A stretch of DNA of 64,000 bases, taken from assembly GCA_902806085.1 (NCBI GenBank), contig CADCVH010000094.1:104152-168151 (forward strand). Reading direction: 5' to 3'. Positions 50,391 to 59,570 of this stretch are shown here, piece after piece. A model generated the notes under the pieces. It did no database searches, was not told the DNA's origin, and was given only the letters and a program-made list of their open reading frames with translations. The stretch comes from an uncultured Rubrobacteraceae bacterium (GTDB lineage: Bacteria > Actinomycetota > Rubrobacteria > Rubrobacterales > Rubrobacteraceae). Every line of letters begins with the position of its first letter. The stretch's first letter is position 1. Both the position numbers and the translations under genes were made by a program.

Positions 50391-52184
50391 CTAGTGCCGG
50401 TCGAGCTTGCGGGCTACCTCGTTCAGGCCGATGCGGTAGCAGATGGACCGGCCGTGGGGGCAGGTGGCGGGTAGGCGGCAGGTGAGCCAGTCGTGGACCA
50501 GCTTCTCCATCTCCGGCTGGGACATCTTGTCGCCCATCTTTACGGCGGAGTGGCAGGCGATGGTGGCGAGGATGCGGTCCTCGCGGCTGTGGCCGGGGTC
50601 TGAGCCTTTTACGGCCGAGAGGGCGTCCTTGAAGGCGCCGGCCACGTCCCTGTCGGCGAGCGTGGAGATCACGGCCGTTACCCGCACGGAGCGGGGGCCG
50701 AAGGGCTCGGCCTCGAAGCCGTAGACGGCGAGCTCTTCGAGGCTCGCGGCGGCCAGTTCTGCGTCGCCGGGGGAGAGCTCGACGACCTCCGGGACGAGCA
50801 GGCTCTGCACGGAGGCCGGGCTGTCGGAATCGTTGAGGGCGTCCAGGATGGCCCGCTCGTGGGCGACGTGCTGGTCCACCACCCACAGCGACTCGGGCTC
50901 CTCGACGAGGATGTACCCCGCCGCGAGCTGGCCTATGACCCTCAGGTTTTCGAGCGGCGGCAGCGCGCCCCTCTCGGGCAATTCTCCGTAGGGGGCACGG
51001 TCCTCGGCCACCGCGTCTTCCGTGGCCGGCCGCGAGGCTTGCGCGAGGCGCTCGCGGACCTCGCGCAGGTCCCGCGGGGGCGCGGCCGGGTAGGCGGGCC
51101 GGCCCTCGTCCGCAAAGGAGCGTTCGCGGGGCGGCGGGACGGAGAAGCGGTCCTGGGCGTAGGCCCGCTCGGTGGCGCGCGGGGTCGAGGTCGGGGCCGG
51201 GGGGCGCCACTCGATGGCGGCGCGGACGGCGGCGGTGAGGGCCTCGCGGGCGGCCCGCTCCTCGGAGAAGCGGACTACTTGTTTCGTGGGGTGGACGTTA
51301 ACGTCCACGCGGCGGGGGTCGGCCGTGATCTCGACCGCCACCGGCGGGTAGCGGCCAGAGGGGACCGTCGCCCGGTAGGCGTTGTCCAGGCCCCTGTGGA
51401 GGTTCTCCGCGCGGACGAAGCGGCCGTTCACCGAGATCGTCTGGCACGACCTGCCGCCCTCTGTGAGGCTCGGCAGGGCCGCGTAGCCCGAGATCTCGAA
51501 GGCGCCGGACTCGTACTTCACCTCGCGCAGCGCCCGCGCCTTGGCGACGCCGTGGATCTGGGCGAGCCGCTCCAAGAGGCCGCCCGCCTCGGGCAGGGAG
51601 AGGTAGTCCCTACCGTTCTCCGTGAGGCGGAAGGCGACGGTCGGGTGGGCGACGGCGACGTGGGTGACGGTCTCCACGATGGCCGCCCGCTCGGCCCGCG
51701 GGCCTTTCAAGAAGGCCCTGCGGGCCGGGACGTTGTAGAAGAGGCGATCCACCAGCACCGTCGTCCCCTTCGGGTGGGAGGCGGGGGAGACCTCCGCGTT
51801 CGCCCCGCCGTCCACGGTTACCTTCGTGGCGGCGCCCTCGCCCGTCGAGGTGGTCAGGCAGAAAGAGGAGACGCTCGCGATGGAGGGCAGGGCCTCGCCG
51901 CGGAAGCCCAAAGTGGTGACGGCTTCGATGTCTTCTACCTTCTGGATCTTGCTCGTGGCGTGGCGCAGGACGGAGAGGCGGGCGTCGTCGGGGGGCATAC
52001 CGGAGCCGTCGTCCCGGATCAGGATGCTCGAGGTGCCGCCCTCCCCGAGCTCTATCTCCACGCGGGAGGCGCCGGCGTCGAGGGCGTTCTCGACGAGCTC
52101 CTTGACGACGGAGGCCGGGCGGTCGACGACCTCCCCGGCGGCGACCTGCTGGGCCACCCGGGGGTCGAGGACGTTGATGCTCAC
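50391..52184 (-). CDS. mutL: DNA mismatch repair protein MutL
   Basis: 597 residues. The GHKL ATPase has AAGEVVDRPASVVKELVENA (Asn/Glu box), IRDDGSGMPPDDARLSV and the TLGFRGEALPSIASV motif. The C-terminal dimer domain has VDQHVAHERAILDAL and CPHGRSICYRI, which approximate the MutL endonuclease motifs DQHA(X)2E(X)4E and C[PN]HGRP, with Val for Ala and Asp for the last Glu. Start GTG 52184. No mutS is present nearby, and the usual mutS-mutL order is not seen. Confidence 0.95.
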   Translation of the reverse strand: MSINVLDPRVAQQVAAGEVVDRPASVVKELVENALDAGASRVEIELGEGGTSSILIRDDGSGMPPDDARLSVLRHATSKIQKVEDIEAVTTLGFRGEALPSIASVSSFCLTTSTGEGAATKVTVDGGANAEVSPASHPKGTTVLVDRLFYNVPARRAFLKGPRAERAAIVETVTHVAVAHPTVAFRLTENGRDYLSLPEAGGLLERLAQIHGVAKARALREVKYESGAFEISGYAALPSLTEGGRSCQTISVNGRFVRAENLHRGLDNAYRATVPSGRYPPVAVEITADPRRVDVNVHPTKQVVRFSEERAAREALTAAVRAAIEWRPPAPTSTPRATERAYAQDRFSVPPPRERSFADEGRPAYPAAPPRDLREVRERLAQASRPATEDAVAEDRAPYGELPERGALPPLENLRVIGQLAAGYILVEEPESLWVVDQHVAHERAILDALNDSDSPASVQSLLVPEVVELSPGDAELAAASLEELAVYGFEAEPFGPRSVRVTAVISTLADRDVAGAFKDALSAVKGSDPGHSREDRILATIACHSAVKMGDKMSQPEMEKLVHDWLTCRLPATCPHGRSICYRIGLNEVARKLDRH

Positions 52185-52264
52185 GAAAAACCGATCATGG
52201 AACTTGGGGAATTGTACAACCGGGGCCGGGTTTTCCCACGGCGCGGCGTGTAGAATCCCGGGCT

Positions 52265-52735
52265 ATGCGAAGCGAGGAAGAGAACCGGCCGGACCCTCTG
52301 CCGCTCGACCAGGTCGAGAAGATGGTGGACCTCCTGCGCGGGAGCGGCGTGGGGGAGATCCGGGTTCGCCGGGGGGAGACCGAGATCTCCGTAAAGGCGA
52401 TGCCGGAGACCCCGCCCGCACCCCCGCAACGGGCAGTCGGGGCCGAGGTTCCGGCCGAAGTTCCCGAGGCCGCGCCCGAAGCAAACGGTTTGCACGCGGT
52501 CCGTTCCCCCCTGGTCGGCACGTTCTACCGGGCGCCGGCGCCGGGGGAGAGCACTTACGTGGAGGTGGGGGACGTCGTCAAGGCGGGGCAGACCCTGTGC
52601 ATCGTCGAGGCGATGAAGATGATGAACGAGATCGTCGCGGACGTCTCCGGCGAGGTCGTCGAGGTCCTCGCCGAGAACTCCCGGGGCGTCGAGTACGATC
52701 AGCCTCTCTTCCGCCTCCGGCCCGACGAGGGGTAG
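52265..52735 (+). CDS. accB: Biotin carboxyl carrier protein of acetyl-CoA carboxylase
   Basis: 156-residue carrier. The biotinyl Lys is in CIVEAMKMMNEIVADVSGEV. A Pro/Ala-rich hinge (about 50-75) precedes the beta-barrel. ATG 52265 lies 8 bases after TAGAAT with no good SD, so it is probably leaderless. accC follows immediately (TAG-ATG). Confidence 0.96.
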   Translation: MRSEEENRPDPLPLDQVEKMVDLLRGSGVGEIRVRRGETEISVKAMPETPPAPPQRAVGAEVPAEVPEAAPEANGLHAVRSPLVGTFYRAPAPGESTYVEVGDVVKAGQTLCIVEAMKMMNEIVADVSGEVVEVLAENSRGVEYDQPLFRLRPDEG

Positions 52736-54127
52736 ATGATCGGCAAGGTCCTCGTGGCGAACCGGGGCGAGATCGCCCTCCGCATCATCCGGGCCTGCCG
52801 CGAGCTCGGCATCCGTAGCGTCGCCGTCTACTCCACCGCCGACCGCGACTCCCTGCACCACGAGCTCGCCGACGAGTCGGTCTGCATCGGGCCCCCGCCG
52901 GCGGCCCAGAGCTACCTCAACGTGCCCGCGATCATCTCCGCCGCCGAGCTCACGGGTGCTGACGCCGTCCACCCCGGCTACGGTTTCCTCGCCGAAAACG
53001 CCCGCTTCGCCGAGATCCTGGAGAGGGTCGGCCTGAAGCTCGTCGGCCCTTCGTCGCGGGTGATCTCGATGATGGGGGACAAGGCGGCGGCGCGCGAGGC
53101 GGCGAAAGAGGCGGGCGTACCGATCACGCCCGGCTCGGACGGCGTCTGCGGGAGCGCCTCGGAGGTGAAGCGGGTGGGTGCTACGGTCGGCTACCCGCTG
53201 GTCATCAAGGCGAGCGCCGGGGGCGGGGGCAAGGGGATGCGCGTCGTCGAGAGTGAGGGCGAGGTCGAGAACGCCTTCCTCGGCGCGAGCCGCGAGGCGG
53301 GCGCCAGCTTCGGCGACGGCGCGGTCTACGTCGAGCGCTTCCTGCAGAACCTGCGGCACGTCGAGGTGCAGGTTCTCTCGGACTCCTCGGGCAAGACCGT
53401 CGCCTTCCCGGAGAGGGACTGCTCCATCCAGCGCCGCTACCAGAAGCTTATAGAGGAGTCCCCGGCCCCGGGTCTTTCGGAGGGGATGCGCGGGGACCTT
53501 TTGTCCGCCGCCTCGAACCTGGTCGGTTCTCTGGGCTACGAGGGGGCCGGCACGGTCGAGTTCGTCGTCTCGGGGGACGAGTTCTTCTTTATAGAGATGA
53601 ACACGCGGCTGCAGGTCGAGCACCCGGTCACGGAGATGGTGAGCGGGGTGGACCTCGTGGCGGAGCAGCTCAGGGTGGCTTCGGGCGAGCCTTTAGAGGT
53701 CCCCGATTCGGCCCTCGTGGCGGACGGGCACGCGATGGAATTCAGGATCAACGCCGAGGACTCCCGGCGAAACTTCCTGCCCCAGGCCGGCCCCGTGGAG
53801 TTCTACAACCCGCCGGGCGGGCCCGGCGTCCGGGTCGACTCGCACCTCTACGCCGGCTACCGGGTGCCCCCCAACTACGACTCGCTGCTGGCGAAGCTGA
53901 TCGTGCACGCCCGCACCCGCGACGCGGCCATCAGGCGGGGCCTGCGGGCCCTGGACGAGTTCGCCGTCTCCGGCCCCGAGACGACCATCCCGCTGCACCT
54001 CGCCATCCTGGAGGATGAGGAGTTCCGCCGCGGCGGCGTCACCACCCGCTTTCTCGCGGACAGGGAGCTCAAGATCGAGGAGGGCCTCCTGCGCCTCGTC
54101 CGCCGGGACGGGCCCTCGGCCGCGTAG
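52736..54127 (+). CDS. accC: Biotin carboxylase of acetyl-CoA carboxylase
   Basis: 463-residue ATP-grasp enzyme that carboxylates biotin. N-terminal KVLVANRGEIALRIIRACRE; the ATP-binding Gly-rich loop KASAGGGGKGMRVV; catalytic FIEMNTRLQVEHPVTEMV. The C-terminal domain is standard. ATG directly follows the accB stop. Confidence 0.97.
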   Translation: MIGKVLVANRGEIALRIIRACRELGIRSVAVYSTADRDSLHHELADESVCIGPPPAAQSYLNVPAIISAAELTGADAVHPGYGFLAENARFAEILERVGLKLVGPSSRVISMMGDKAAAREAAKEAGVPITPGSDGVCGSASEVKRVGATVGYPLVIKASAGGGGKGMRVVESEGEVENAFLGASREAGASFGDGAVYVERFLQNLRHVEVQVLSDSSGKTVAFPERDCSIQRRYQKLIEESPAPGLSEGMRGDLLSAASNLVGSLGYEGAGTVEFVVSGDEFFFIEMNTRLQVEHPVTEMVSGVDLVAEQLRVASGEPLEVPDSALVADGHAMEFRINAEDSRRNFLPQAGPVEFYNPPGGPGVRVDSHLYAGYRVPPNYDSLLAKLIVHARTRDAAIRRGLRALDEFAVSGPETTIPLHLAILEDEEFRRGGVTTRFLADRELKIEEGLLRLVRRDGPSAA

Positions 54128-54186
54128 GATTCGCCCTTTCGCGTGTTAACCTCTGTGCCTCTGATTTTGCCTAGAGGAGGAGTCGT

Positions 54187-55002
54187 GTGGCCGGAGGCGC
54201 CGTGAAAGATGGAGAGCGTTTGCTTTTCGGGGGGATGGCCCGCTGGGACGGGCTCGACCTTTTCGGCCCCAACTTCATGAGCGTCGCCTACCGGAAGAAG
54301 GGCGAGATCCACGTCCAGGTGGAGCCCTCGAACATCCCGAAGATAGAGAACCCCCTGGCCCTGCGCATCTCGCGCCTGCCCATCCTGCGCTCGTTCTTTC
54401 TCTGGGGCAGGCTCCTGATCCAGGTAGTAGGCTCCCTCTGGACCCTCCTCTTTTTCGCTGTCACGATGGCCGTGCTCTGGCTCTTCGTGCGCCTGATGGA
54501 GTTCGGCAGCGGGGGAGGGGGGGCCTTCGGCGGCCTCTTCTCCTTCTTCGCGGCGTTCCCGATCCTGCCGATCCTGCTCCTCTTCTTCGCCGGGATGAAG
54601 CTCTCCCCGGTGGGCCGCTACCACGGCGCCGAGCACAAGGCCGTCGCCGCCTACGAGAAGTACGGCGAGGTAACGATGCAGGGGGCGAGATCCAGCAGCC
54701 GCATCCACCCCCGCTGCGGCACCAACATCCTGGCCTACATAGTCCTCGCCGCCCTCCTCGACCCCCTGATAGCCTGGTGGGGCTACGCCTTTCTCCAGTT
54801 CATCCTCATCTCGGAGGCCTGGTTCGTCTTCGGCCAGACGCGCCCCTCCATAGCCGTCGGCAACCTCTTCCAGAGGTACCTCACGACCACGGAGCCCCGC
54901 CGCGCCGAACTGGAGGTGGCCGTCGCGTCCATGAACCGGCTGCTAGAAGCCGAACAAGGCCGCGCCGGCGAGAAGCGCGTGCGGGTGCGGGCGAGGTACT
55001 AG
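54187..55002 (+). CDS. DUF1385 membrane protein
   Basis: 271 residues. Signature DUF1385: GRYHGAEHKAVAAYEKYGEV and RSSSRIHPRCGTNILAYIVL, with Cys and His that could bind metal. Four or five hydrophobic helices (QVVGSLWTLLFFAVTMAVLW, GLFSFFAAFPILPILLLFFA). GTG 54187 follows GAGGAGG. A homologue in Bacillus is YqhQ; its biochemical role is not established. Confidence 0.85.
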   Translation: MAGGAVKDGERLLFGGMARWDGLDLFGPNFMSVAYRKKGEIHVQVEPSNIPKIENPLALRISRLPILRSFFLWGRLLIQVVGSLWTLLFFAVTMAVLWLFVRLMEFGSGGGGAFGGLFSFFAAFPILPILLLFFAGMKLSPVGRYHGAEHKAVAAYEKYGEVTMQGARSSSRIHPRCGTNILAYIVLAALLDPLIAWWGYAFLQFILISEAWFVFGQTRPSIAVGNLFQRYLTTTEPRRAELEVAVASMNRLLEAEQGRAGEKRVRVRARY

Positions 55003-55040
55003 CAAGCACGCTGCGCCCTTCGGCGTGCTTGCCAACTCCG

Positions 55041-55816
55041 CTACACGGGCTGCTGGGTGGGGCGGATGAGGATCTCGTTGACGCTTACCCGTTCGGATTG
55101 CGTCACGGCGTAGGCGATGGCGTTGGCCACGTCTTCGGCCTGCAGGATCTCCAGGTTCAATGGCCCGCCGAGGCTCTCCCTGGCGTCCTCGTCCGTGATG
55201 GGTGGTCGGCCAGCTCCGTCTCGACCGCGCCCGGCTCGACTATGGTCACCCGGATGTTGTCTTCCAGAAGCTCGTGGCGCAGGCCCTCGGAGATGGCGCC
55301 GACGGCGTGCTTGCTCCCCGCGTAAATCCCGCTCGAATCGCGGGTGACCTTGCGGCCGGCGACGCTGGAGATGTTGACGAGGTGGCCGCTTCCCTGGCGC
55401 TTCATCGCCTCTACGGCGTCCGTCGTGTAGAGCAAGCCGAGCACGTTCACGTCGAACATGCGGCGCCACTCGTCCGAGAGGCCCTTGCCGACGGTCGAGA
55501 GGAGCATGGCGCCGGCGTTGTTGACGAGGATGTCCACGCTGCCGAACTCTTCTTGGCCTTCCGGATCAGGTCTTCCGGATCAGGTCTTCCGGATCAGGCC
55601 GTGCGCCTGGCCCTCGTCGGCCACGTCGCAGGCCGCCGCCAACACCCGGCCTCCGTTGCCCTCTATCCTCTGCGCGAGGTCCGCGAGCCGGTCCTCGCGC
55701 CTGGCCGCGATGACGACCGAAGCACCCTCCGCCGCCAGGGCCTCGGCCGCCGCCGCGCCGATGCCGCTGGAAGCGCCCGTCACCACCGCCACCTTGCCGG
55801 CTAGTTTTGCCACCAA
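55041..55816 (-). pseudogene. Decayed short-chain dehydrogenase
   Basis: The frame starts GKVAVVTGASSGIGAAAAEA, an SDR cofactor motif, and continues VDILVNNAGAML and SGIYAGSKHAVGAISEG (catalytic Tyr-Lys). Two lesions break it. An in-frame TGA (55580) lies within a triple 14-bp repeat at 55559-55600. Near 55201-55206 one base is missing from a C run, so the C-terminus (TDEDARESLGGPLNLEILQA, ending LIRPTQQPV) is in another frame. The stop is at 55041. It is clearly no longer a full enzyme, barring sequence errors. Confidence 0.75.
55559..55600. repeat. Triple 14-bp tandem repeat
   Basis: TTCCGGATCAGGTC three times in tandem (the last copy ends GGCC). Expansion introduced an in-frame stop into the SDR gene. 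Confidence 0.92.
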
Positions 55817-55850
55817 AGAGTCTTTCTAGAAGGTTGCCGGACGGCCCATC

Positions 55851-56825
55851 TTATACCGGGTGGGGGGATGGGTCCGACGAAGGGAGGCTCTCTGCCGGCG
55901 CGGTCAGGCGGAGGTAGGCGAGGGTCCAGTAGGCCTGGTGGAAGGCGCCTGCGAAGCAGGTCACCAGGACGAAGGGGACGCTCAAGATTATGCTGCCGAT
56001 GATCCCCACCGCCACGGCGAGCGCCCCGAGCTCGGCCGAGGTCAGCGCCGTTACCAGCGCGGAGAGCAGGAGGCCCGCGACGAGGGTGGCGAAGAACATG
56101 AGCAGCCCGAAGGCCAGGACCAGGCCTAGCTGGATCAGGAGCAGCGCCAGGCTCCGGCCTACGTTCCGGCGCAGCAGGCGCAGGCCGCCCTCGATGGAGG
56201 ACAGGATGCGCTCGTCGCCAACCACCGCCTCCCTCAGGGCGTACCTGCCGAGGAGGGAGAAGAACACCGCCAGGGCTAGCGCGAGGGGCAGGAAGATCAG
56301 GGCGACGAGGGCGACCACCAGCACCCTCAGCGCGATCGACTCCGTCACGAAAAAGACGCCAGCACCGAGGAGGCCCGCCACCGCGTAGAGGAGGAGCGTC
56401 GCGACGAGCGCTACCAGGCCGACCACGACCACGAGCCCGAGCACGCGCCAGAAGCGGGCGAGCCCGGCCCGCCACGCGAGGCCGAAGCGCCTCTCTTCCC
56501 CCCGGTCCACGGCCGCCACGCTCTCGTTGAGCGCCCCCTGAGAGAGCACGGAGAAGAAGATCCAAACCAGGACCAACGCGAGCACGGCCAGCGAGATGCC
56601 CAGGATCAGGGGCAAGGGGTTGCTCTGGATCGCGCGCCCGAGGTTCGCGATCCAGGCGGGCGGCTGGCCGGCGGTCACGTTCGTGGCGCCGGGGGTCAGG
56701 TCGCCGAAGCTCGACGGCCTCACGATGGAGTTTACGGCGGCGCTCAAGAAGAAACCGAAGAACCAGAGGAACTTGTTGCGCCAGGAGATCACCAACGCCT
56801 CCCTGATGATCCCCCCGTAGTTCAC
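55851..56825 (-). CDS. Polytopic membrane protein next to ATP-grasp gene
   Basis: 324 residues, about six long hydrophobic segments. N-terminal half: IIREALVISWRNKFLWFFGF and VWIFFSVLSQGALNESVAAV; later FLPLALALAVFFSLLGRYAL and AVGIIGSIILSVPFVLVTC. Layout resembles the membrane domains of glycerophosphodiester-type or DUF7544-like proteins, but I am not sure of the family. GTG 56825 overlaps the ATP-grasp stop in GTGA, so the genes are coupled and their products may act together. Confidence 0.65.
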   Translation of the reverse strand: MNYGGIIREALVISWRNKFLWFFGFFLSAAVNSIVRPSSFGDLTPGATNVTAGQPPAWIANLGRAIQSNPLPLILGISLAVLALVLVWIFFSVLSQGALNESVAAVDRGEERRFGLAWRAGLARFWRVLGLVVVVGLVALVATLLLYAVAGLLGAGVFFVTESIALRVLVVALVALIFLPLALALAVFFSLLGRYALREAVVGDERILSSIEGGLRLLRRNVGRSLALLLIQLGLVLAFGLLMFFATLVAGLLLSALVTALTSAELGALAVAVGIIGSIILSVPFVLVTCFAGAFHQAYWTLAYLRLTAPAESLPSSDPSPHPV

Positions 56826-58237
56826 CTTTCGAGCACCCAGGTGTCCTTCATCTTGCCCCCGCTGGAGATGTTGACGACGTGCTTGCCCGGCGCCGCCACC
56901 CGGCTGAGCGATCCCGGCACGGCCTCGACCATGCCCGGGTCCTCCGGGTCCGGCGCGAGCACGAGAACCCGGTAGTCCGCGTAGGAGTCGCGCAGGAGGA
57001 AACCTTCGTCTTGCGTCTCGCAGAGGACGTGGGTGGAGAAGTCTATGGTCTCCTGGGCTACGTACTCGACGGGGTTTTTCTCGACCATCCGGCGGAACTT
57101 CTCGACGCCCTCTTGTGTCTCCTCCGGCCCGATCATGACCTCCTTGCCGCCGTAGCCCCCCCGGCTCTTGACGACGAGATCCGCGAAGTTCTCCATGACG
57201 TAGCGCCGGTCTTCCTCTACCGCGAGCGACCAGGTCCGGGCGTTCTCTATGAGGGGCTCCTCGCCGAGGTAACGGCGTACCATCTCCGGCACGAAGACGC
57301 CGACGCCCTTGTCGTCTATGACCTCGGAGTTGGGCGCGAAGAGGACGTGCACTTTGCCCTCCAGGTGGCATTCCAGGAGGCCCGGCACCTCGGCGTAGAG
57401 CGTCTCTTCGTCCACGCGCTCGTAGATGACGTCTATCCGCCGCCCCGTCGGCCGGTGGACGAGTAAACCGTCGCCGTCGAGTTCCAGCTCTTTGGTCTCC
57501 GCGAGGATCGCACCCATCTCGTGGGCGTAGATGTGGTGGTCCAGGTAGAACTGGTCCGCAGGGCCGCTGGAGACGACGGCTAGGGTGGCCTCGGGTCCCC
57601 TGGGGGACGCGGCCCGTAAAGAGTCCCCGAGGCGGGCGAGCCAGCCGTCGAGCGGGTAGACCGGCAGGCTCGCGTAGGTCTTGGGGAAGAAGATCTCCTC
57701 CACCATCTTGCGCCTGCGGGTCATGGCGGCGAGGCCGACGGGCATCTTGGCGTTCTCTTCTATGACGAGGTACTCCCAGCCGCCGGTCTGCCCGGGCCTG
57801 CGGCTCTCGACGGCGACGACGTCGAAGGCGATCTGGCGCACCGGCACCGGCCCGAAGCGGTTGGGGGTTCCGGGGTCGTAGAGGATGCTGCTACCAAGGA
57901 CCTCCACCGGGACGACCTCCTCCTTGCCCATCTCCAGGCGACGGAGGAACTCGTTTATGGCGCGCAGGCGCTGTTCGAGGCCGTCGCGCAGGCGGGTCCA
58001 GTCGGAGGCCGGGACGATGCGCGGGATCCAATCCGTCGGGTGCGTCTTGTCCCCTTTGTGCACCCCGAAGGCGTGTTGCTCCTCGAGGAGCGCCTCGTGG
58101 GCCCTGGCCCTCTTCTCGTCCCAGCGCGCGGGGCCGGCGCCCCCGAGTTCGTCGAAGATGCCCTCGTAGATCGGGCGCGGCAGGCCGTCCGGTCCGAAGA
58201 CCTCGTTGGTGCCGGGCAGCGCGCGCTCGAACCTCAC
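56822..58237 (-). CDS. Circularly permuted ATP-grasp protein
   Basis: 471 residues of the circularly permuted ATP-grasp family (DUF404/DUF407 type), which forms peptide-like bonds. Typical patterns are VAVESRRPGQTGGWEYLVIE, HHIYAHEMGAILAETKELEL, FAPNSEVIDDKGVGVFVPEM and the Gly-rich loop VVKSRGGYGGKEVMIGP. No alpha-E or transglutaminase partner genes are present. GTG 58237 lies 9 bases after TATAAT with no SD. The coupled membrane protein follows. Confidence 0.85.
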   Translation of the reverse strand: MRFERALPGTNEVFGPDGLPRPIYEGIFDELGGAGPARWDEKRARAHEALLEEQHAFGVHKGDKTHPTDWIPRIVPASDWTRLRDGLEQRLRAINEFLRRLEMGKEEVVPVEVLGSSILYDPGTPNRFGPVPVRQIAFDVVAVESRRPGQTGGWEYLVIEENAKMPVGLAAMTRRRKMVEEIFFPKTYASLPVYPLDGWLARLGDSLRAASPRGPEATLAVVSSGPADQFYLDHHIYAHEMGAILAETKELELDGDGLLVHRPTGRRIDVIYERVDEETLYAEVPGLLECHLEGKVHVLFAPNSEVIDDKGVGVFVPEMVRRYLGEEPLIENARTWSLAVEEDRRYVMENFADLVVKSRGGYGGKEVMIGPEETQEGVEKFRRMVEKNPVEYVAQETIDFSTHVLCETQDEGFLLRDSYADYRVLVLAPDPEDPGMVEAVPGSLSRVAAPGKHVVNISSGGKMKDTWVLER

Positions 58238-58313
58238 AAGACGGGGATTATACTAGTACCCCGACCGGGTACGCTTTGCCCGGGTCGGCCGAACACACGC
58301 GACGGGAGCGATC

Positions 58314-58682
58314 TTGACCGAGAACAGGGACACCAGGAAGCCGAGCGAGGACCTCGGGGGGCCGGGCCAGGAGAGGGGGGCCGGCCGCGAGCAGCAGGTG
58401 ATGCTCCTGGGCGGCAGGATCTCCTGCGTCCTCGGCATCCTCCTCGGCGTCGGCGGCATAGTGGCGGCCCTGTTCGGCGGGACCGCCAACGTCTCCATCG
58501 GCGCCGTCGGCGCGGCCCTGGGCATCCTGGGCTACTTTCTCGGCTCCCGCAGGCTCGGCACCGTGACCGTCCTCCTCTGCGTCGCCGCCCTCTTCTTCGG
58601 CCTCGCCGCCAGCCAGGGCCTCATCCCCGGCATAGACGCCTCCGACCGCGGCCTGCCCGCCATAGAACCCGCCGTCGAGTAG
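58314..58682 (+). CDS. Small membrane protein, function unknown
   Basis: 122 residues. A polar N-terminus (MTENRDTRKPSEDLGGPGQE) precedes three hydrophobic helices (ISCVLGILLGVGGIVAALFG; GAVGAALGILGYFLG; TVTVLLCVAALFFGLAASQ). TTG 58314. Divergent from the ATP-grasp gene. Family not recognised. Confidence 0.55.
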   Translation: MTENRDTRKPSEDLGGPGQERGAGREQQVMLLGGRISCVLGILLGVGGIVAALFGGTANVSIGAVGAALGILGYFLGSRRLGTVTVLLCVAALFFGLAASQGLIPGIDASDRGLPAIEPAVE

Positions 58683-58751
58683 CGCGCAGCCGGAGGGCGC
58701 CGAAAGCCGGCGTAGCCAGCGTGCTGACTAGCTCTTATACTGGCGTGCAGG

Positions 58752-59570
58752 ATGGAGAGGCTCAAGCTCACGCCGCCGGGTGAGACGAGGGCGCGGGGAG
58801 GCCGCGCCCGGTTGTACGTGCGCTGGATGCCCCACATAGGCGCTGAGGCCGTGGCCCTCTACGAGCTTCTGCGCGTCTTGCCGGACGTCGGGCAAGACGC
58901 CATCGAGGTCGAGGAGCTGGCCGAGCTCTTGCGCTCCACGCCGGAGGGGGTGGAGGAGGCCTTCGAGGCGCTGGAGGGGGCGGGGTTCGTCGTCGAGCGG
59001 GAAGGGTGGCTGGAGGTGGCCGAGCATCCGCCGGCGGGTTCTATGGCGGGCCGATCACAGGAAGTCGGGCGGAAACGCCCCCGCGGGGTCGTTCGGGGGG
59101 AGGCGACCTTTCACGAGGCGTCCGTTCGTGAAGCGCCCGTCCGGGACGTGCAGGTCGTGCGGGCGGAGCCTGAGGGGGTTTCGGCGGACGACTACTTCCG
59201 GTTCATGGGGACCTTGCCGGCGCCGCACATCCTCGAGTTTTTGAACGGGTATTGTGGGCGGGACGGGCTGACGCCCGACGCGGTGCGGGAGGCGCTCAAG
59301 ATCGCCAGCGAGCGCGACGCGAGGCGGGTCGGCTACGTCAGGAGCATACTGGAACGCTGGGTCGAGCGGGGCGTGAAGACCGTGGAGGACGTGGAGCGCT
59401 TCGAGAGGGACCGCAAGCTCAGGCTCGTCGAGGAGAGCGGGGCCACGAAGGGCGGGGCGTTGAAGGTACGGGAGGGCGGAGCTAGAAGGGGGGTGAGGGG
59501 TGGAGAGGATAGACAATCTGCTGCCAGGCGCAGGGAAGGCTACGAGTGGCTCTTCGGGGAAGAGGGGTAA
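58752..59570 (+). CDS. DnaD-like primosome protein
   Basis: 272 residues. N-terminal winged-helix-like half (MPHIGAEAVALYELLRVLPD, IEVEELAELLRSTPEGVEEA) and a C-terminal DnaD/DnaB2 domain with ILEFLNGYCGRDGLTPDAVR and the conserved YVRSILERWVERGVKT motif. In Firmicutes DnaD joins DnaA to the helicase loader. It overlaps the DnaI-like ATPase gene by 71 bases. A TATACT 10 bases before the ATG suggests a near-leaderless transcript. Confidence 0.82.
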   Translation: MERLKLTPPGETRARGGRARLYVRWMPHIGAEAVALYELLRVLPDVGQDAIEVEELAELLRSTPEGVEEAFEALEGAGFVVEREGWLEVAEHPPAGSMAGRSQEVGRKRPRGVVRGEATFHEASVREAPVRDVQVVRAEPEGVSADDYFRFMGTLPAPHILEFLNGYCGRDGLTPDAVREALKIASERDARRVGYVRSILERWVERGVKTVEDVERFERDRKLRLVEESGATKGGALKVREGGARRGVRGGEDRQSAARRREGYEWLFGEEG

